Below are positions 1-7,858 of a stretch of DNA of 64,000 nucleotides, in pieces. Positions within the stretch are counted from its first letter, which is position 1. Each line of letters begins with the position of its first letter. The notes beneath the pieces are model-generated. The model was not told where the DNA came from, searched no databases, and saw only the letters and a list, made by a program, of their open reading frames with translations. A program made the position numbers and the translations under genes. Origin of the DNA: Leisingera sp. NJS204 (GTDB lineage Bacteria > Pseudomonadota > Alphaproteobacteria > Rhodobacterales > Rhodobacteraceae); NCBI RefSeq assembly GCF_004123675.1, contig NZ_CP035417.1, positions 1,665,501 to 1,729,500 on the forward strand, read 5' to 3'.

Positions 1-7
1 TCGGCTC

Positions 8-673
8 ATGATCCTGTCTCCGGGCCGCAAATACGTCTTTATCCATATCCCCAAGACCGGTGGAACAGCGCTGGCCCTGGCGTTGGAGGCGCGCGCCATG
101 GCCAATGACATGATGCTGGGCGACACCCCAAAAGCGCTGAAACGCCGCCGCCGTCTGAAGGACACGCCGACCCGCGGGCGGCTGTGGAAACACTCGACGC
201 TGGCTGACATCGAAGGGCTGGTGCCGGATCGCACATTGCGGTCGCTGTTTGCCTTTACCCTGGTGCGCAACCCGTGGGACCGGGCGGTGAGCTATTACCA
301 TTGGCTGCGCGGGCAGAGCTTCAGCCACCCGGCAATCCGTCTGGCACAAGAACTGGAGTTCCGCGGCTTTGTGCAGCACCCGGAGATCATCAGCGCGTTC
401 CGCGGCAGCCCGGCGGCCTCATACATGCGCCACGCGGACGGGGCAGAGCAGTGCCGGCTGTACATCCGGCTGGAGCATTTTCACGACGATGCCCAGCCTC
501 TGTTCAGCCACCTCGGGTTTTCTCTGGACCTGCCGCGGGTCAATGACAGCGACCGGCAGCGGGACTGGCGGGCCTATTACGATGATCGTGCAGCCGGGGC
601 GGTGGCGGAGGCCTGCGCGCAGGATATCGCGCAATTTGAATACTCTTTTAACGATTCCCCTCTATCCAGGTGA
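8..673 (+). CDS. sulfotransferase family protein
   Basis: A 221-residue cytosolic protein with the two sulfotransferase signatures. Near the N-terminus is the phosphosulfate-binding loop (IPKTGGTAL, about residues 15-23). Near residue 87 is the 3'-phosphate motif region (VRNPWDRAVSYY). The family transfers sulfate from PAPS to a carbohydrate or other acceptor; the acceptor cannot be read from the sequence. The length fits the short Sulfotransfer_2-like group often found beside polysaccharide genes. The ATG is only 8 bases into the window, so its ribosome binding site and any partner gene upstream cannot be judged. The next gene (Hint domain) is on the same strand after about 110 bases. Confidence 0.85.
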   Translation: MILSPGRKYVFIHIPKTGGTALALALEARAMANDMMLGDTPKALKRRRRLKDTPTRGRLWKHSTLADIEGLVPDRTLRSLFAFTLVRNPWDRAVSYYHWLRGQSFSHPAIRLAQELEFRGFVQHPEIISAFRGSPAASYMRHADGAEQCRLYIRLEHFHDDAQPLFSHLGFSLDLPRVNDSDRQRDWRAYYDDRAAGAVAEACAQDIAQFEYSFNDSPLSR

Positions 674-784
674 CCGGGAAAGGCGCTTTTGCGGCCCCCG
701 GGGCGGATCGGCCAACGGGGATTTGCCAAAGCGTGAAAGTTGAGGCCAGCCTGGGAATGCCTGGGCCGCAGGAAAGGAAACCGG

Positions 785-1465
785 ATGCTGGATTGGCTTC
801 TGAAACGTTCGCAGGTCTCTATGGGACGGGCATTGAACAGCGGTTTTCCACTGGTTTCCGTCGGGCAGGGCGGGTTTCTGGCTGGCACGCATGTGGCCTC
901 GAACCTGGGCTGGCGCCCGGTTGAAGCGCTGACGCCAGGCGACAAAGTGCTGACATTCGATCATGGCATGCAGGAGATTGTGGAACTGCAGCGCGAAACC
1001 ATCGTTCCGGGCGACGGCGATCTGGATCCGGCCCGCTGTCCGCTGCTGGTGCCGCGTGATGCGCTGATGAACCGGGTGCCGCTGTGGCTGATGCCGGATC
1101 AGGGCGTGCTGCTGGAGAGCGATCTGGTGGAGGATGTTCAGGGTGACCCCTTTGCGGTTGTGCCCGCCGCCGCGCTGGAGGGTTACCGGGGGATCCGCCG
1201 GATGCATCCCGGTGCGCAGCTGGAGCTGGTCACGCCGCGGTTTGCCCAGGATCAGGTGATTTACCTGGAGGCCGGAATGCTGGGTTTCGCAGCCGCGCCA
1301 GTCAACTTGATGTGCGGGCGTATCTTTACCGAAGAAGGCACTTACCGTGTGCTGCCGCCGGATGAGGCGCGCGGTCTGGTCTTGTCGATGATGGCCGAGG
1401 AAGAGCGCTGGGGCGCGCCTGGCGCGGCCTCGGCTGCGGCCCAATATCAGCAACCGCTGAATTGA
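785..1465 (+). CDS. Hint (hedgehog/intein) domain protein, nucleophile apparently replaced
   Basis: About 226 residues from the ATG at 785, which follows a purine-rich GGAAAGGAAA stretch; an in-frame codon at 740 is less likely. The segment FLAGTHVASNLGWRPVEAL followed by TPGDKVLTFDHG matches the start of Rhodobacterial Hint domains, which usually read C-F-x-P-G-T. Here the position of the autocatalytic Cys/Ser seems to be Gly. No transmembrane segment or attached repeat domain is visible. Function is unknown; family members are often the C-terminal part of secreted calcium-binding proteins, but this one stands alone. A strong bidirectional hairpin follows at 1519-1548. Confidence 0.75.
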   Translation: MLDWLLKRSQVSMGRALNSGFPLVSVGQGGFLAGTHVASNLGWRPVEALTPGDKVLTFDHGMQEIVELQRETIVPGDGDLDPARCPLLVPRDALMNRVPLWLMPDQGVLLESDLVEDVQGDPFAVVPAAALEGYRGIRRMHPGAQLELVTPRFAQDQVIYLEAGMLGFAAAPVNLMCGRIFTEEGTYRVLPPDEARGLVLSMMAEEERWGAPGAASAAAQYQQPLN

Positions 1466-1518
1466 GCGGGACCATCCGCCGCTAAACTGAGCAGGCAGCA
1501 CACCATTCGGAGCAGTAA

Positions 1519-1548
1519 AAAACGGCCAGGGAATGCCCTGGCCGTTTT
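1519..1548. terminator. bidirectional rho-independent terminator
   Basis: A perfect 13-bp stem (AAAACGGCCAGGG, loop AATG, CCCTGGCCGTTTT) lies between the convergent Hint gene and fadJ. A-tracts and T-tracts on the two sides make it work in both directions. Confidence 0.9.
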
Positions 1549-1576
1549 GTGTTTTCCGTTGCAGTTACCGTTGCCG

Positions 1577-3778
1577 TCAGGCGGCGGCGGATTTCTCCGG
1601 GTCGAAACGGCCATAGAAGCTTTGGCCCTTGTTCGCCATGTCGCGCAGCAGATCCGGGCAGGCAAAGCGTTCGCCGTACTGCGCGGCCAGCTGATCGCAG
1701 CGTTCAGCTGCGTAAGGCGTGCCGATGATGTCCAGCCAGCTTAAGGGGCCGCCGGACCATGGCGCAAAGCCCCAGGCCAGAACCGCGCCCACGTCGCCTT
1801 CGCGGATGTCCATAAGCACACCTTCCTCCAGTGCGCGCACCGCCTCCAGCACCTGCGCAAACATCAGCCGTTCCTGGACTTCGATCAGCTCGGGCTGTTC
1901 GGACGCCTGCGGGTATTTCTCCTGCAGGCCTTTCCAGTATTCAACGCGCTTGCCCTTGTCGTCATAGTCAAAGAAGCCTGCGTTGGCTTTGCGGCCCAGA
2001 CGGCCCTGTTCTTCCATCCAGAAAATCAGATCATCCGACGGGCTTTCGGGATAGGCATCGCCCATCGCCGCCTTGGTTGCGCGGGCGATCTTGGCGCCCA
2101 GATCAATCGAGGTCTCATCGGTCAGCTGGATCGGCCCCACCGGGAAGCCCAGCTGGCGCGCGGCGTTGTCGATCAGCACCGGCGAGACACCCTCGGCGAT
2201 CATCCGCACCCCTTCGTTGATGTAAGGAATGATGCAGCGGTTGGCGTAGAAGAAGCGCGCGTCATTGACCACAATCGGCGTCTTGCGGATCTGGCGCACG
2301 TAGTCCAGCGCCTTGGCTACCGCGCGGTCGCCGGTTTCCTTGCCCTTGATGATCTCCACCAGGAACATCTTTTCAACCGGCGAGAAGAAGTGGATGCCGA
2401 TAAACTGATCTGCGCGGCTGGAGGCCTTGGCCAGCTCCGAGATCGGCAGGGTCGAGGTGTTGGAGGCAAAGATGCAGTCGTCGGGAATGATCGCCTCAAC
2501 CTTCCGGGTCATCTCGGCCTTGACGCCCGGATCCTCGAACACCGCTTCGATGATCAGGTCGCAGCCCTTCAGCGCGTCCAGATCCGGGGTCGCAGTGATC
2601 TGTGCCAGCAGCGCCTCTTTCTTTTCCTCAGTCGCTTTGCCGCGCTTGATGCCCTTGTCCATATAGGCGGCGGAATAGGCCTTGCCTTTGTCGGCGGCGT
2701 CCTGATCACGGTCGATCAGCACAACCTCCATGCCGGCCTGGGCCGAGACCAGCGCGATGCCTGCGCCCATCATGCCAGCGCCCAGTACACCGATTTTCTT
2801 CACCGACTGGTCCGGCACATCCTTGGGCCGCACAGCGCCTTTTTCCAGCGCCTGCTTGTTCAGGAACAGGCTGCGGATCATCGCCGAGGACGACGGGTTC
2901 ATTAGCACATGGGTGAACCAGCGCGCTTCGATCTTCAGGGCTGTATCAAAGTCAACCAGCGCCCCTTCATAGATCGAAGACAACAGTGCCTGGGCCGCGG
3001 GGAAGGCGCCCTGGGTCTTGCCGTTGATCATCGCCGAAGCGCCAACAAAGGTCATGAAACCAGCGGGGTGATACGGCGCGCCGCCCGGCATCTTGTAACC
3101 CTTGGCATCCCACGGCTTGACCAGATCGGCAGGTTTGGCATTCAGCACCCACTCCTTGGCTGCGGCCAGCGCATCATCTGCAACCGCGTCGATCAGCTGC
3201 GCGCCCTTGGCCTTCTTCGGGTCCAGCATCTTGCCTTCCAGCAGCACAGGCGCTGCCGCCATGGCACCCACCATGCGGGAGTACCGCGTGGTGCCGCCGC
3301 CGCCGGGGAAGATGCCGATCATGATTTCCGGCAGGCCGATCTTGGCCTTGGGGTTACTGGTCATTACCCGGTGGTGGCAGGCCAGCGCAATCTCGGTGCC
3401 GATGCCGGCACAGGTGCCGTTGATGGCGCAGGCCACCGGCTTGCCGCCCTTCTTGGTCTTGGGATCCATGCCGGCAAGTTCGAGTTTGCGCAGGATGCGG
3501 TGGCCGCCCATTGTGAAGTCGAACAGCCCTTGGGCGGGATTCTCACCCGACTCTTCGCGGATCGTCGCCAGCACGTTCAGGTCCATGCCGCCGGCAAAAT
3601 CCTTCTTGGCCGACGTGATCACGATACCCTTGACGGCCTCGTCTTCCAGCGCGCGGTCCACGTATTCCTCCACCAGGCCAAAGGCCTCGCGGGTGAGGAC
3701 GTTCATGCTCTTGCCTTCCGCGTCCCAGGTGATGATTGCGACGCCGTCTGCGTCCACGTCGTATTTGAAATCGCTCAT
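1577..3778 (-). CDS. fadJ: 3-hydroxyacyl-CoA dehydrogenase / enoyl-CoA hydratase (beta-oxidation alpha subunit)
   Basis: A 733-residue bifunctional beta-oxidation enzyme. The N-terminal crotonase half hydrates enoyl-CoA; its two catalytic glutamates are visible as E129 (in GTCAGIGTEIAL) and E151 (LPEIMIGIFPGGGGT). The C-terminal half is an NAD-dependent hydroxyacyl-CoA dehydrogenase with a Rossmann motif (IGVLGAGMMGAGIA) near residue 330 and SNTSTLPIS further on. Length is normal for FadJ/FadB. It is the last gene of a minus-strand operon GST-fadA-cupin-fadJ; its ATG overlaps the cupin stop by 4 bases, so translation is probably coupled. FadB versus FadJ cannot be decided from sequence alone. 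Confidence 0.93.
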   Translation of the reverse strand: MSDFKYDVDADGVAIITWDAEGKSMNVLTREAFGLVEEYVDRALEDEAVKGIVITSAKKDFAGGMDLNVLATIREESGENPAQGLFDFTMGGHRILRKLELAGMDPKTKKGGKPVACAINGTCAGIGTEIALACHHRVMTSNPKAKIGLPEIMIGIFPGGGGTTRYSRMVGAMAAAPVLLEGKMLDPKKAKGAQLIDAVADDALAAAKEWVLNAKPADLVKPWDAKGYKMPGGAPYHPAGFMTFVGASAMINGKTQGAFPAAQALLSSIYEGALVDFDTALKIEARWFTHVLMNPSSSAMIRSLFLNKQALEKGAVRPKDVPDQSVKKIGVLGAGMMGAGIALVSAQAGMEVVLIDRDQDAADKGKAYSAAYMDKGIKRGKATEEKKEALLAQITATPDLDALKGCDLIIEAVFEDPGVKAEMTRKVEAIIPDDCIFASNTSTLPISELAKASSRADQFIGIHFFSPVEKMFLVEIIKGKETGDRAVAKALDYVRQIRKTPIVVNDARFFYANRCIIPYINEGVRMIAEGVSPVLIDNAARQLGFPVGPIQLTDETSIDLGAKIARATKAAMGDAYPESPSDDLIFWMEEQGRLGRKANAGFFDYDDKGKRVEYWKGLQEKYPQASEQPELIEVQERLMFAQVLEAVRALEEGVLMDIREGDVGAVLAWGFAPWSGGPLSWLDIIGTPYAAERCDQLAAQYGERFACPDLLRDMANKGQSFYGRFDPEKSAAA

Positions 3779-4260
3779 GTGTCTTCTCCGGTCTGGTCAG
3801 CCGTCAGCGGGCTGCCGTCCTTGCGGGTGAAATTGAAATCGCCGTTTGCGAATTTCACCATCATGTCCAAATCGCTGTAATAGCCGGTCTCGGTGGCGGT
3901 ACGGGTGCCCACCACCAGAAAGGCGGCAGGCTTGCTCGAGCGGTTCACCAGATGGTGGCCGTTCTCATCCCCCGCAGGGAAGGCGGCGCAATCGCCCGGC
4001 AGCATCTCATGCGCGCCCTGATCATCGATCAGGGTGCAGGTGCCCTCGGTCACCATTACAAACTCGTCCTGTTCCATATGGTAATGGCGCAATGACGACG
4101 CTGCGCCGGGTTCCAGCCGCACGATGTTGACGCCGTACTGGGTGAGGCCGCCGGGATCGCCCAAGGGCTGCACGCTGCGGCCTTCAGTCGAGGCCGCCAG
4201 CTTACCGGGATAGCCCGATCCGGTCCGCCAGGGCAGTTGGGAAAGGTCCAGTTTCGGCAT
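3775..4260 (-). CDS. cupin domain protein in a beta-oxidation operon
   Basis: A 161-residue single-domain cupin. The two cupin motifs are visible: SSLRHYHMEQDEFVMVTEG and, after a short linker, GDCAAFPAGDENGHHLVN. The metal-binding His/Glu set is largely kept (RHYH...E...H). It starts within a TGATG overlap with the thiolase stop and ends in a 4-base overlap with fadJ, so it is translated as part of that operon. Its role is unknown: small cupins may be metal-dependent isomerases, dioxygenases or sugar-binding proteins. The tight coupling suggests an accessory role in acyl-CoA breakdown, which is inference. Confidence 0.85.
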   Translation of the reverse strand: MPKLDLSQLPWRTGSGYPGKLAASTEGRSVQPLGDPGGLTQYGVNIVRLEPGAASSLRHYHMEQDEFVMVTEGTCTLIDDQGAHEMLPGDCAAFPAGDENGHHLVNRSSKPAAFLVVGTRTATETGYYSDLDMMVKFANGDFNFTRKDGSPLTADQTGEDT

Positions 4261-5471
4261 CAGACGCGCTCAATGATGGTGGCCGCGCCCATGCCGGATG
4301 CGATGCACAGGGTTGCGAGGCCGCATTCCTTGTCCTGCCGCTCCAGCTCATCCAGCAGGGTGCCGATGATAATCGCGCCGGTCGCACCCAGCGGGTGGCC
4401 CATGGCAATGGAACCGCCGTTGACGTTGACCAGTTCCGGGTCGACATCAAACGCCTGCTGGAAGCGCATCACGACGGATGCAAAGGCTTCGTTCACCTCA
4501 AACAGATCCAGATCGCTGATCTTCATACCGTTGTCGGCCAGGATCTTTTCTGTCACCGGCACCGGGCCGGTCAGCATGATGGTGGGGTCAGTGCCGATCT
4601 TGGCGGTTGCCTTGATCCGGGCGCGCGGTTTCAGCCCGTGCTTCTCACCAAATTCCTTGTTGCCGATCAGCAGCGCGGCAGCCCCGTCCACAATACCGGA
4701 TGAGTTACCCGCATGGTGGATATGGTTGATCCGCTCCAGATGCGGGTATTTCATCATCGCCACTTTGTCGAAACCTGGCATCTGCTCGCCCATCATCTGG
4801 AACGCCGGGTTCAGCGAACCCAGCGCCTGCATGTCGGTGCCGGGGCGCATGTATTCGTCGTGATCCAGGATCGCCAAGCCGTTCTGGTCGCGCACCGTGA
4901 TCACCGATTTGGCAAAGCGGTCATCATCCCACGCGGCCTTGGCCCGGCGCTGGCTCTCCATCGCCAGCGCATCCGCCTGATCACGGGTGAACCCATACTC
5001 AGTTGCGATGATATCCGCGGAAATGCCCTGCGGCACAAAATACGTGTCCATTGCCAGGCTCGGGTCCACGGCAATCGCCGCGCCGTCGCTGCCCATGGCA
5101 ACCCGGCCCATCATCTCAACACCGCCCGCGATGTAACCATCGCCTGCGCCGCCCTTCACCTGGTTTGCGGCCAGGTTCACGGCTTCCATGCCGCTGGCAC
5201 AGAAGCGGTTGATGGCGAGGCCCGGAATACGCTCGTCCAGGTCCGAGGCCAGAACCGCCGAGCGCGCCAGGCAGCCGCCCTGTTCCATCACCTGGGTGAC
5301 ATTACCCCAGATCACGTCCTCGACCGCATGGCCTTCCAGGTTGTTGCGCTCTTTTATTGCGTTCAGCGTCAGGGCCGACAGGCGGACCGAGGTCACCTCA
5401 TGCAGGCTGCCGTCTTTGCGGCCCTTGCCGCGCGGGGTGCGCAGGGCGTCATAGATATATGCATCAGTCAT
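4260..5471 (-). CDS. fadA: acetyl-CoA C-acyltransferase (3-ketoacyl-CoA thiolase)
   Basis: A 403-residue thiolase that cleaves 3-ketoacyl-CoA with free CoA, the last step of beta-oxidation. The acyl-carrying cysteine is C91 (INRFCASGMEAV). The catalytic His is about H359 (GHPLGATGA) and the second Cys about C389 (LCIASGMGAA). Length is typical. It starts 10 bases downstream of the glutathione S-transferase stop and runs directly into the cupin and fadJ, so together with fadJ it forms a complete hydratase/dehydrogenase/thiolase set. Confidence 0.93.
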   Translation of the reverse strand: MTDAYIYDALRTPRGKGRKDGSLHEVTSVRLSALTLNAIKERNNLEGHAVEDVIWGNVTQVMEQGGCLARSAVLASDLDERIPGLAINRFCASGMEAVNLAANQVKGGAGDGYIAGGVEMMGRVAMGSDGAAIAVDPSLAMDTYFVPQGISADIIATEYGFTRDQADALAMESQRRAKAAWDDDRFAKSVITVRDQNGLAILDHDEYMRPGTDMQALGSLNPAFQMMGEQMPGFDKVAMMKYPHLERINHIHHAGNSSGIVDGAAALLIGNKEFGEKHGLKPRARIKATAKIGTDPTIMLTGPVPVTEKILADNGMKISDLDLFEVNEAFASVVMRFQQAFDVDPELVNVNGGSIAMGHPLGATGAIIIGTLLDELERQDKECGLATLCIASGMGAATIIERV

Positions 5472-5481
5472 TTTGCTCTCC

Positions 5482-6114
5482 TCACGCCCGGTCCGACGGG
5501 TTGCCGGGCATCAAATCATAGGGGTGTTTCCAGCCTGGAACCGCGCTGATGCGGGTCAGCCAGGCGTCAATATTAGGCCACTCGGTCCGGTCAAAGCCGA
5601 AGGGTTCGGGGTAATACAGATAACTGCAGCAGCTGATGTCAGCATTGCTAAGATCCTCCCCCACAATCCACTCCCGCCCCTTCAGGTGGTGTTCCAATGT
5701 GGCATATGCGGCCTTCAGGCGGCCCTGCATGAAAGCGATCACTTCCGGCGGCCGGTGTTTTTCCGGCAGGAAGTTGATCAGGAAGCGGGTCATGCCGGCC
5801 TGGCTGGACATTTTGTGATTGTCCCACAGCACCCAACGCAGAATCTCGTACTTGTCTTCCGGACGGCCTGCGAACTTGCCGGTCTTGTCGCTGATATACT
5901 GCTGGATCACGCCGGACTGCGACAGGCACACATCGCCGTCCACCAGCACCGGCGCCTCGGCCATCACGTTCAGGCCGCGGTAATCGTCGGTGCGGTGCGC
6001 GCCGCTGAAGAAATCGACAAAGACCGGTTCCCAGGCAAGGCCCGACAGTTCCAGCGCAAGCGCCGCCTTGTAGGAATGACCGCTTTCGCCGAAGCAGTGC
6101 AGTTTTATTGTCAT
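5482..6114 (-). CDS. glutathione S-transferase family protein
   Basis: A 210-residue cytosolic protein with an N-terminal thioredoxin-like domain (TIKLHCFGESGHSYKAALAL) and an all-helical C-terminal domain, the normal GST layout. The EAPVLVDGDVCLSQSGVIQQYI stretch is the family glutathione-binding cis-Pro and SxS/T region. It is the first gene of the GST-fadA-cupin-fadJ run. The substrate is unknown; such proteins detoxify electrophiles or act as stress-related binding proteins. Confidence 0.88.
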   Translation of the reverse strand: MTIKLHCFGESGHSYKAALALELSGLAWEPVFVDFFSGAHRTDDYRGLNVMAEAPVLVDGDVCLSQSGVIQQYISDKTGKFAGRPEDKYEILRWVLWDNHKMSSQAGMTRFLINFLPEKHRPPEVIAFMQGRLKAAYATLEHHLKGREWIVGEDLSNADISCCSYLYYPEPFGFDRTEWPNIDAWLTRISAVPGWKHPYDLMPGNPSDRA

Positions 6115-6141
6115 CTGCTGTTCCCTGTGTCTGCTGGTGGA

Positions 6142-6162
6142 GCGGGGGTTTCACACCCCCGC
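6142..6162. terminator. GC-rich hairpin between acyl-CoA dehydrogenase and GST
   Basis: GCGGGGGT, loop TTCAC, ACCCCCGC is a perfect 8-bp stem in the 278-base gap downstream of the minus-strand acyl-CoA dehydrogenase and 28 bases before the GST start. There is no clear T-tract, so it may be a weak terminator or a leader structure. Confidence 0.4.
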
Positions 6163-6170
6163 GCCCCCGT

Positions 6171-6350
6171 GGAGTATTTTTGGAAAGATGATGCAGCATT
6201 AACCCGCTGCGTCTTCCTGTTTGCTATCTTTGACCTGCGGTACAGGCTGGAGAGCCGATGGCCGTGAAAGCTGAAGACGTCCCTGCCCATTTGGCGCCGG
6301 CCTGGGGGCAGGGGCACTCTTTCGCCTTCATCTTTCCCCAAATACTCAAA
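6171..6350. repeat. inverted pair of the dispersed GTATTT...AAAGATGA repeat
   Basis: A copy starting GGAGTATTTTTGGAAAGATG lies at 6171-6193 on the plus strand. A near-identical copy (TGAGTATTTGGGGAAAGATG) lies at about 6326-6348 on the minus strand. Both are in the same non-coding gap. Related copies occur elsewhere in the window (21682-21746, 41000-41022, about 59103-59125). No coding function is seen. Confidence 0.55.
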
Positions 6351-6392
6351 TCCCATCATCAGCCTCCCGCCGCTCCGCCGCGGCTCCTGCGC

Positions 6393-7541
6393 CTACAGCG
6401 TCCTTGAAATCAGCTCCTTCATGATTTCATTGGTGCCGCCATAGATCCGCTGCACCCGGGCATCTGCCCACATCTCACCCACCGCATATTCCTGCATGTA
6501 GCCATAGCCGCCGAAGAGTTGCAGGCACTCGTCCAGCACCTCGCCCTGGGTATCGGTGATCCAGTATTTCGCCATCGCTGCCTTCTCAACCGTCAGCTTG
6601 CCCGCCAGATGCTCGGCAATGCAGTCATCCAGAAAGGCGCGCGCCACTTTGGCTTTGGTCAGGCATTCCGCCAGTTTAAACCGCGTGTTCTGAAACTGCA
6701 GGATCGGACCGCCAAAGGCTTCGCGTTCCTTGCAATAGGCAATGGTGCGGTCCACGGCACCTTCCATGGCGCCCACTGCGCCGCAGGCGATGATCAGCCG
6801 TTCCTGCGGCAGTTGCTTCATCATTTGATAAAAGCCCTGACCCTCGGCGCCGCCCAGAATGTTCTCCGGCGGGATTTCCACGCCGTCAAAGAACAGCTCG
6901 GATGTGTCCGCCGCATGGCAGCCGATCTTGTCGAGGTTGCGGCCGCGGCTGAAGCCCGCTGCACCATCGCTTTCCACCGCCACCAGCGAGACACCCTTGG
7001 CACCCGCTGCCGGGTCGGTCTTGGCAGCGACCAGGATCAGATTGGCGTGCTGCCCGTTGGTGATAAAAGTCTTCTGCCCCGACAGCCGGTAGGCATTGCC
7101 GTCCCGCACCGCCTTGGTCTTTATCGCCTGCACGTCTGATCCGGTGGACGGTTCCGTCATCGCCAGCGCGCCGACCAGTTCGCCGCTGACCATCCTGGGC
7201 AGCCAGCGCTGTTTCTGCTCTTCGGTGCCATAGGCCAGGATATAGTGGCCGACGATGCCGGAATGGATGCCCTGGCCCCAGCTGGCCAGATTGGCGCGGC
7301 TGCCTTCCATCAGGATCACCGCCTCATGGCCGAAGTCGCCGCCGGCGCCGCCGTATTCCTCGGGGATCGAGGGGCAGAGCAGGCCGAGGTCCCCGGCCTG
7401 GTTCCAGGTCTCCCGGTCCATCATGCCTTGCTTGCGCCAGGTCTCGAACTTGGGCGCCCATTCATTGGTGATGAACTGGGCCGTCATTCCGGCGAGCATC
7501 TGATGCTCATCCGTCATCCATGCGGAGCGCGTCTCGGTCAT
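6393..7541 (-). CDS. acyl-CoA dehydrogenase (LCAD-like)
   Basis: A 382-residue flavoprotein that oxidises acyl-CoA to trans-2-enoyl-CoA and passes electrons to ETF. The C-terminus reads [14 protein letters not shown], so the usual catalytic Glu of the short/medium-chain group is Gly. As in LCAD and isovaleryl-CoA dehydrogenases, the base is probably an earlier Glu, here near E260 in the [16 protein letters not shown] helix. FAD/substrate loops ([20 protein letters not shown]) are intact. It lies downstream of a second acyl-CoA dehydrogenase and a small protein on the same strand. Confidence 0.92.
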   Translation of the reverse strand: MTETRSAWMTDEHQMLAGMTAQFITNEWAPKFETWRKQGMMDRETWNQAGDLGLLCPSIPEEYGGAGGDFGHEAVILMEGSRANLASWGQGIHSGIVGHYILAYGTEEQKQRWLPRMVSGELVGALAMTEPSTGSDVQAIKTKAVRDGNAYRLSGQKTFITNGQHANLILVAAKTDPAAGAKGVSLVAVESDGAAGFSRGRNLDKIGCHAADTSELFFDGVEIPPENILGGAEGQGFYQMMKQLPQERLIIACGAVGAMEGAVDRTIAYCKEREAFGGPILQFQNTRFKLAECLTKAKVARAFLDDCIAEHLAGKLTVEKAAMAKYWITDTQGEVLDECLQLFGGYGYMQEYAVGEMWADARVQRIYGGTNEIMKELISRTL

Positions 7542-7569
7542 CTTTCTCCCTTTGGCCGCTTTGCGGGCC

Positions 7570-7782
7570 TTATCTTTTGCGCGCCTCCAGCTCGGCGTTG
7601 AACAGCCGCAGCCGGTGGCTCAGGTTTTCATAATCCGTCACGCTGTCGAAATTCTCGAACAGGAATGACAGCGCCTCGCCTTCATCCAGCCCCGCCTCCT
7701 GGGCAAACTTCTTTAGCTTGCGATAGCCGTCCTCGGTCATTGCAACCGGAAAACGGCGGGTCAGGCGGAAACGTTTCGGCAT
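7570..7782 (-). CDS. small hypothetical protein, possible ribbon-helix-helix fold
   Basis: About 70 residues. Two ATGs lie in a row (7785 and 7782); the second has better spacing from AAGGA. A short strand-like segment (RFPVAM) is followed by two predicted helices ([17 protein letters not shown] and [13 protein letters not shown]), a pattern resembling ribbon-helix-helix DNA-binding proteins. The family is not recognised with certainty. It lies between two acyl-CoA dehydrogenase genes on the same strand, 28 bases before the downstream one, and is preceded by a strong hairpin. It could be a local regulator or an unrelated small basic protein. Confidence 0.6.
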   Translation of the reverse strand: MPKRFRLTRRFPVAMTEDGYRKLKKFAQEAGLDEGEALSFLFENFDSVTDYENLSHRLRLFNAELEARKR

Positions 7783-7825
7783 CATGTGGTCCTTTGCATG
7801 TCAAAGCACCGGTCGGGGTTGCGTT

Positions 7826-7850
7826 GGGCGTTCCCGACACGGGAACGCCC
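7826..7850. terminator. perfect 10-bp hairpin between acyl-CoA dehydrogenase and small gene
   Basis: GGGCGTTCCC, loop GACAC, GGGAACGCCC lies 8 bases beyond the stop of the 593-residue acyl-CoA dehydrogenase and about 43 bases before the small gene. There is no T-tract; it may end or protect the upstream mRNA, giving lower expression of the downstream genes. Confidence 0.55.
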
Positions 7851-7858
7851 GGAAGGCA

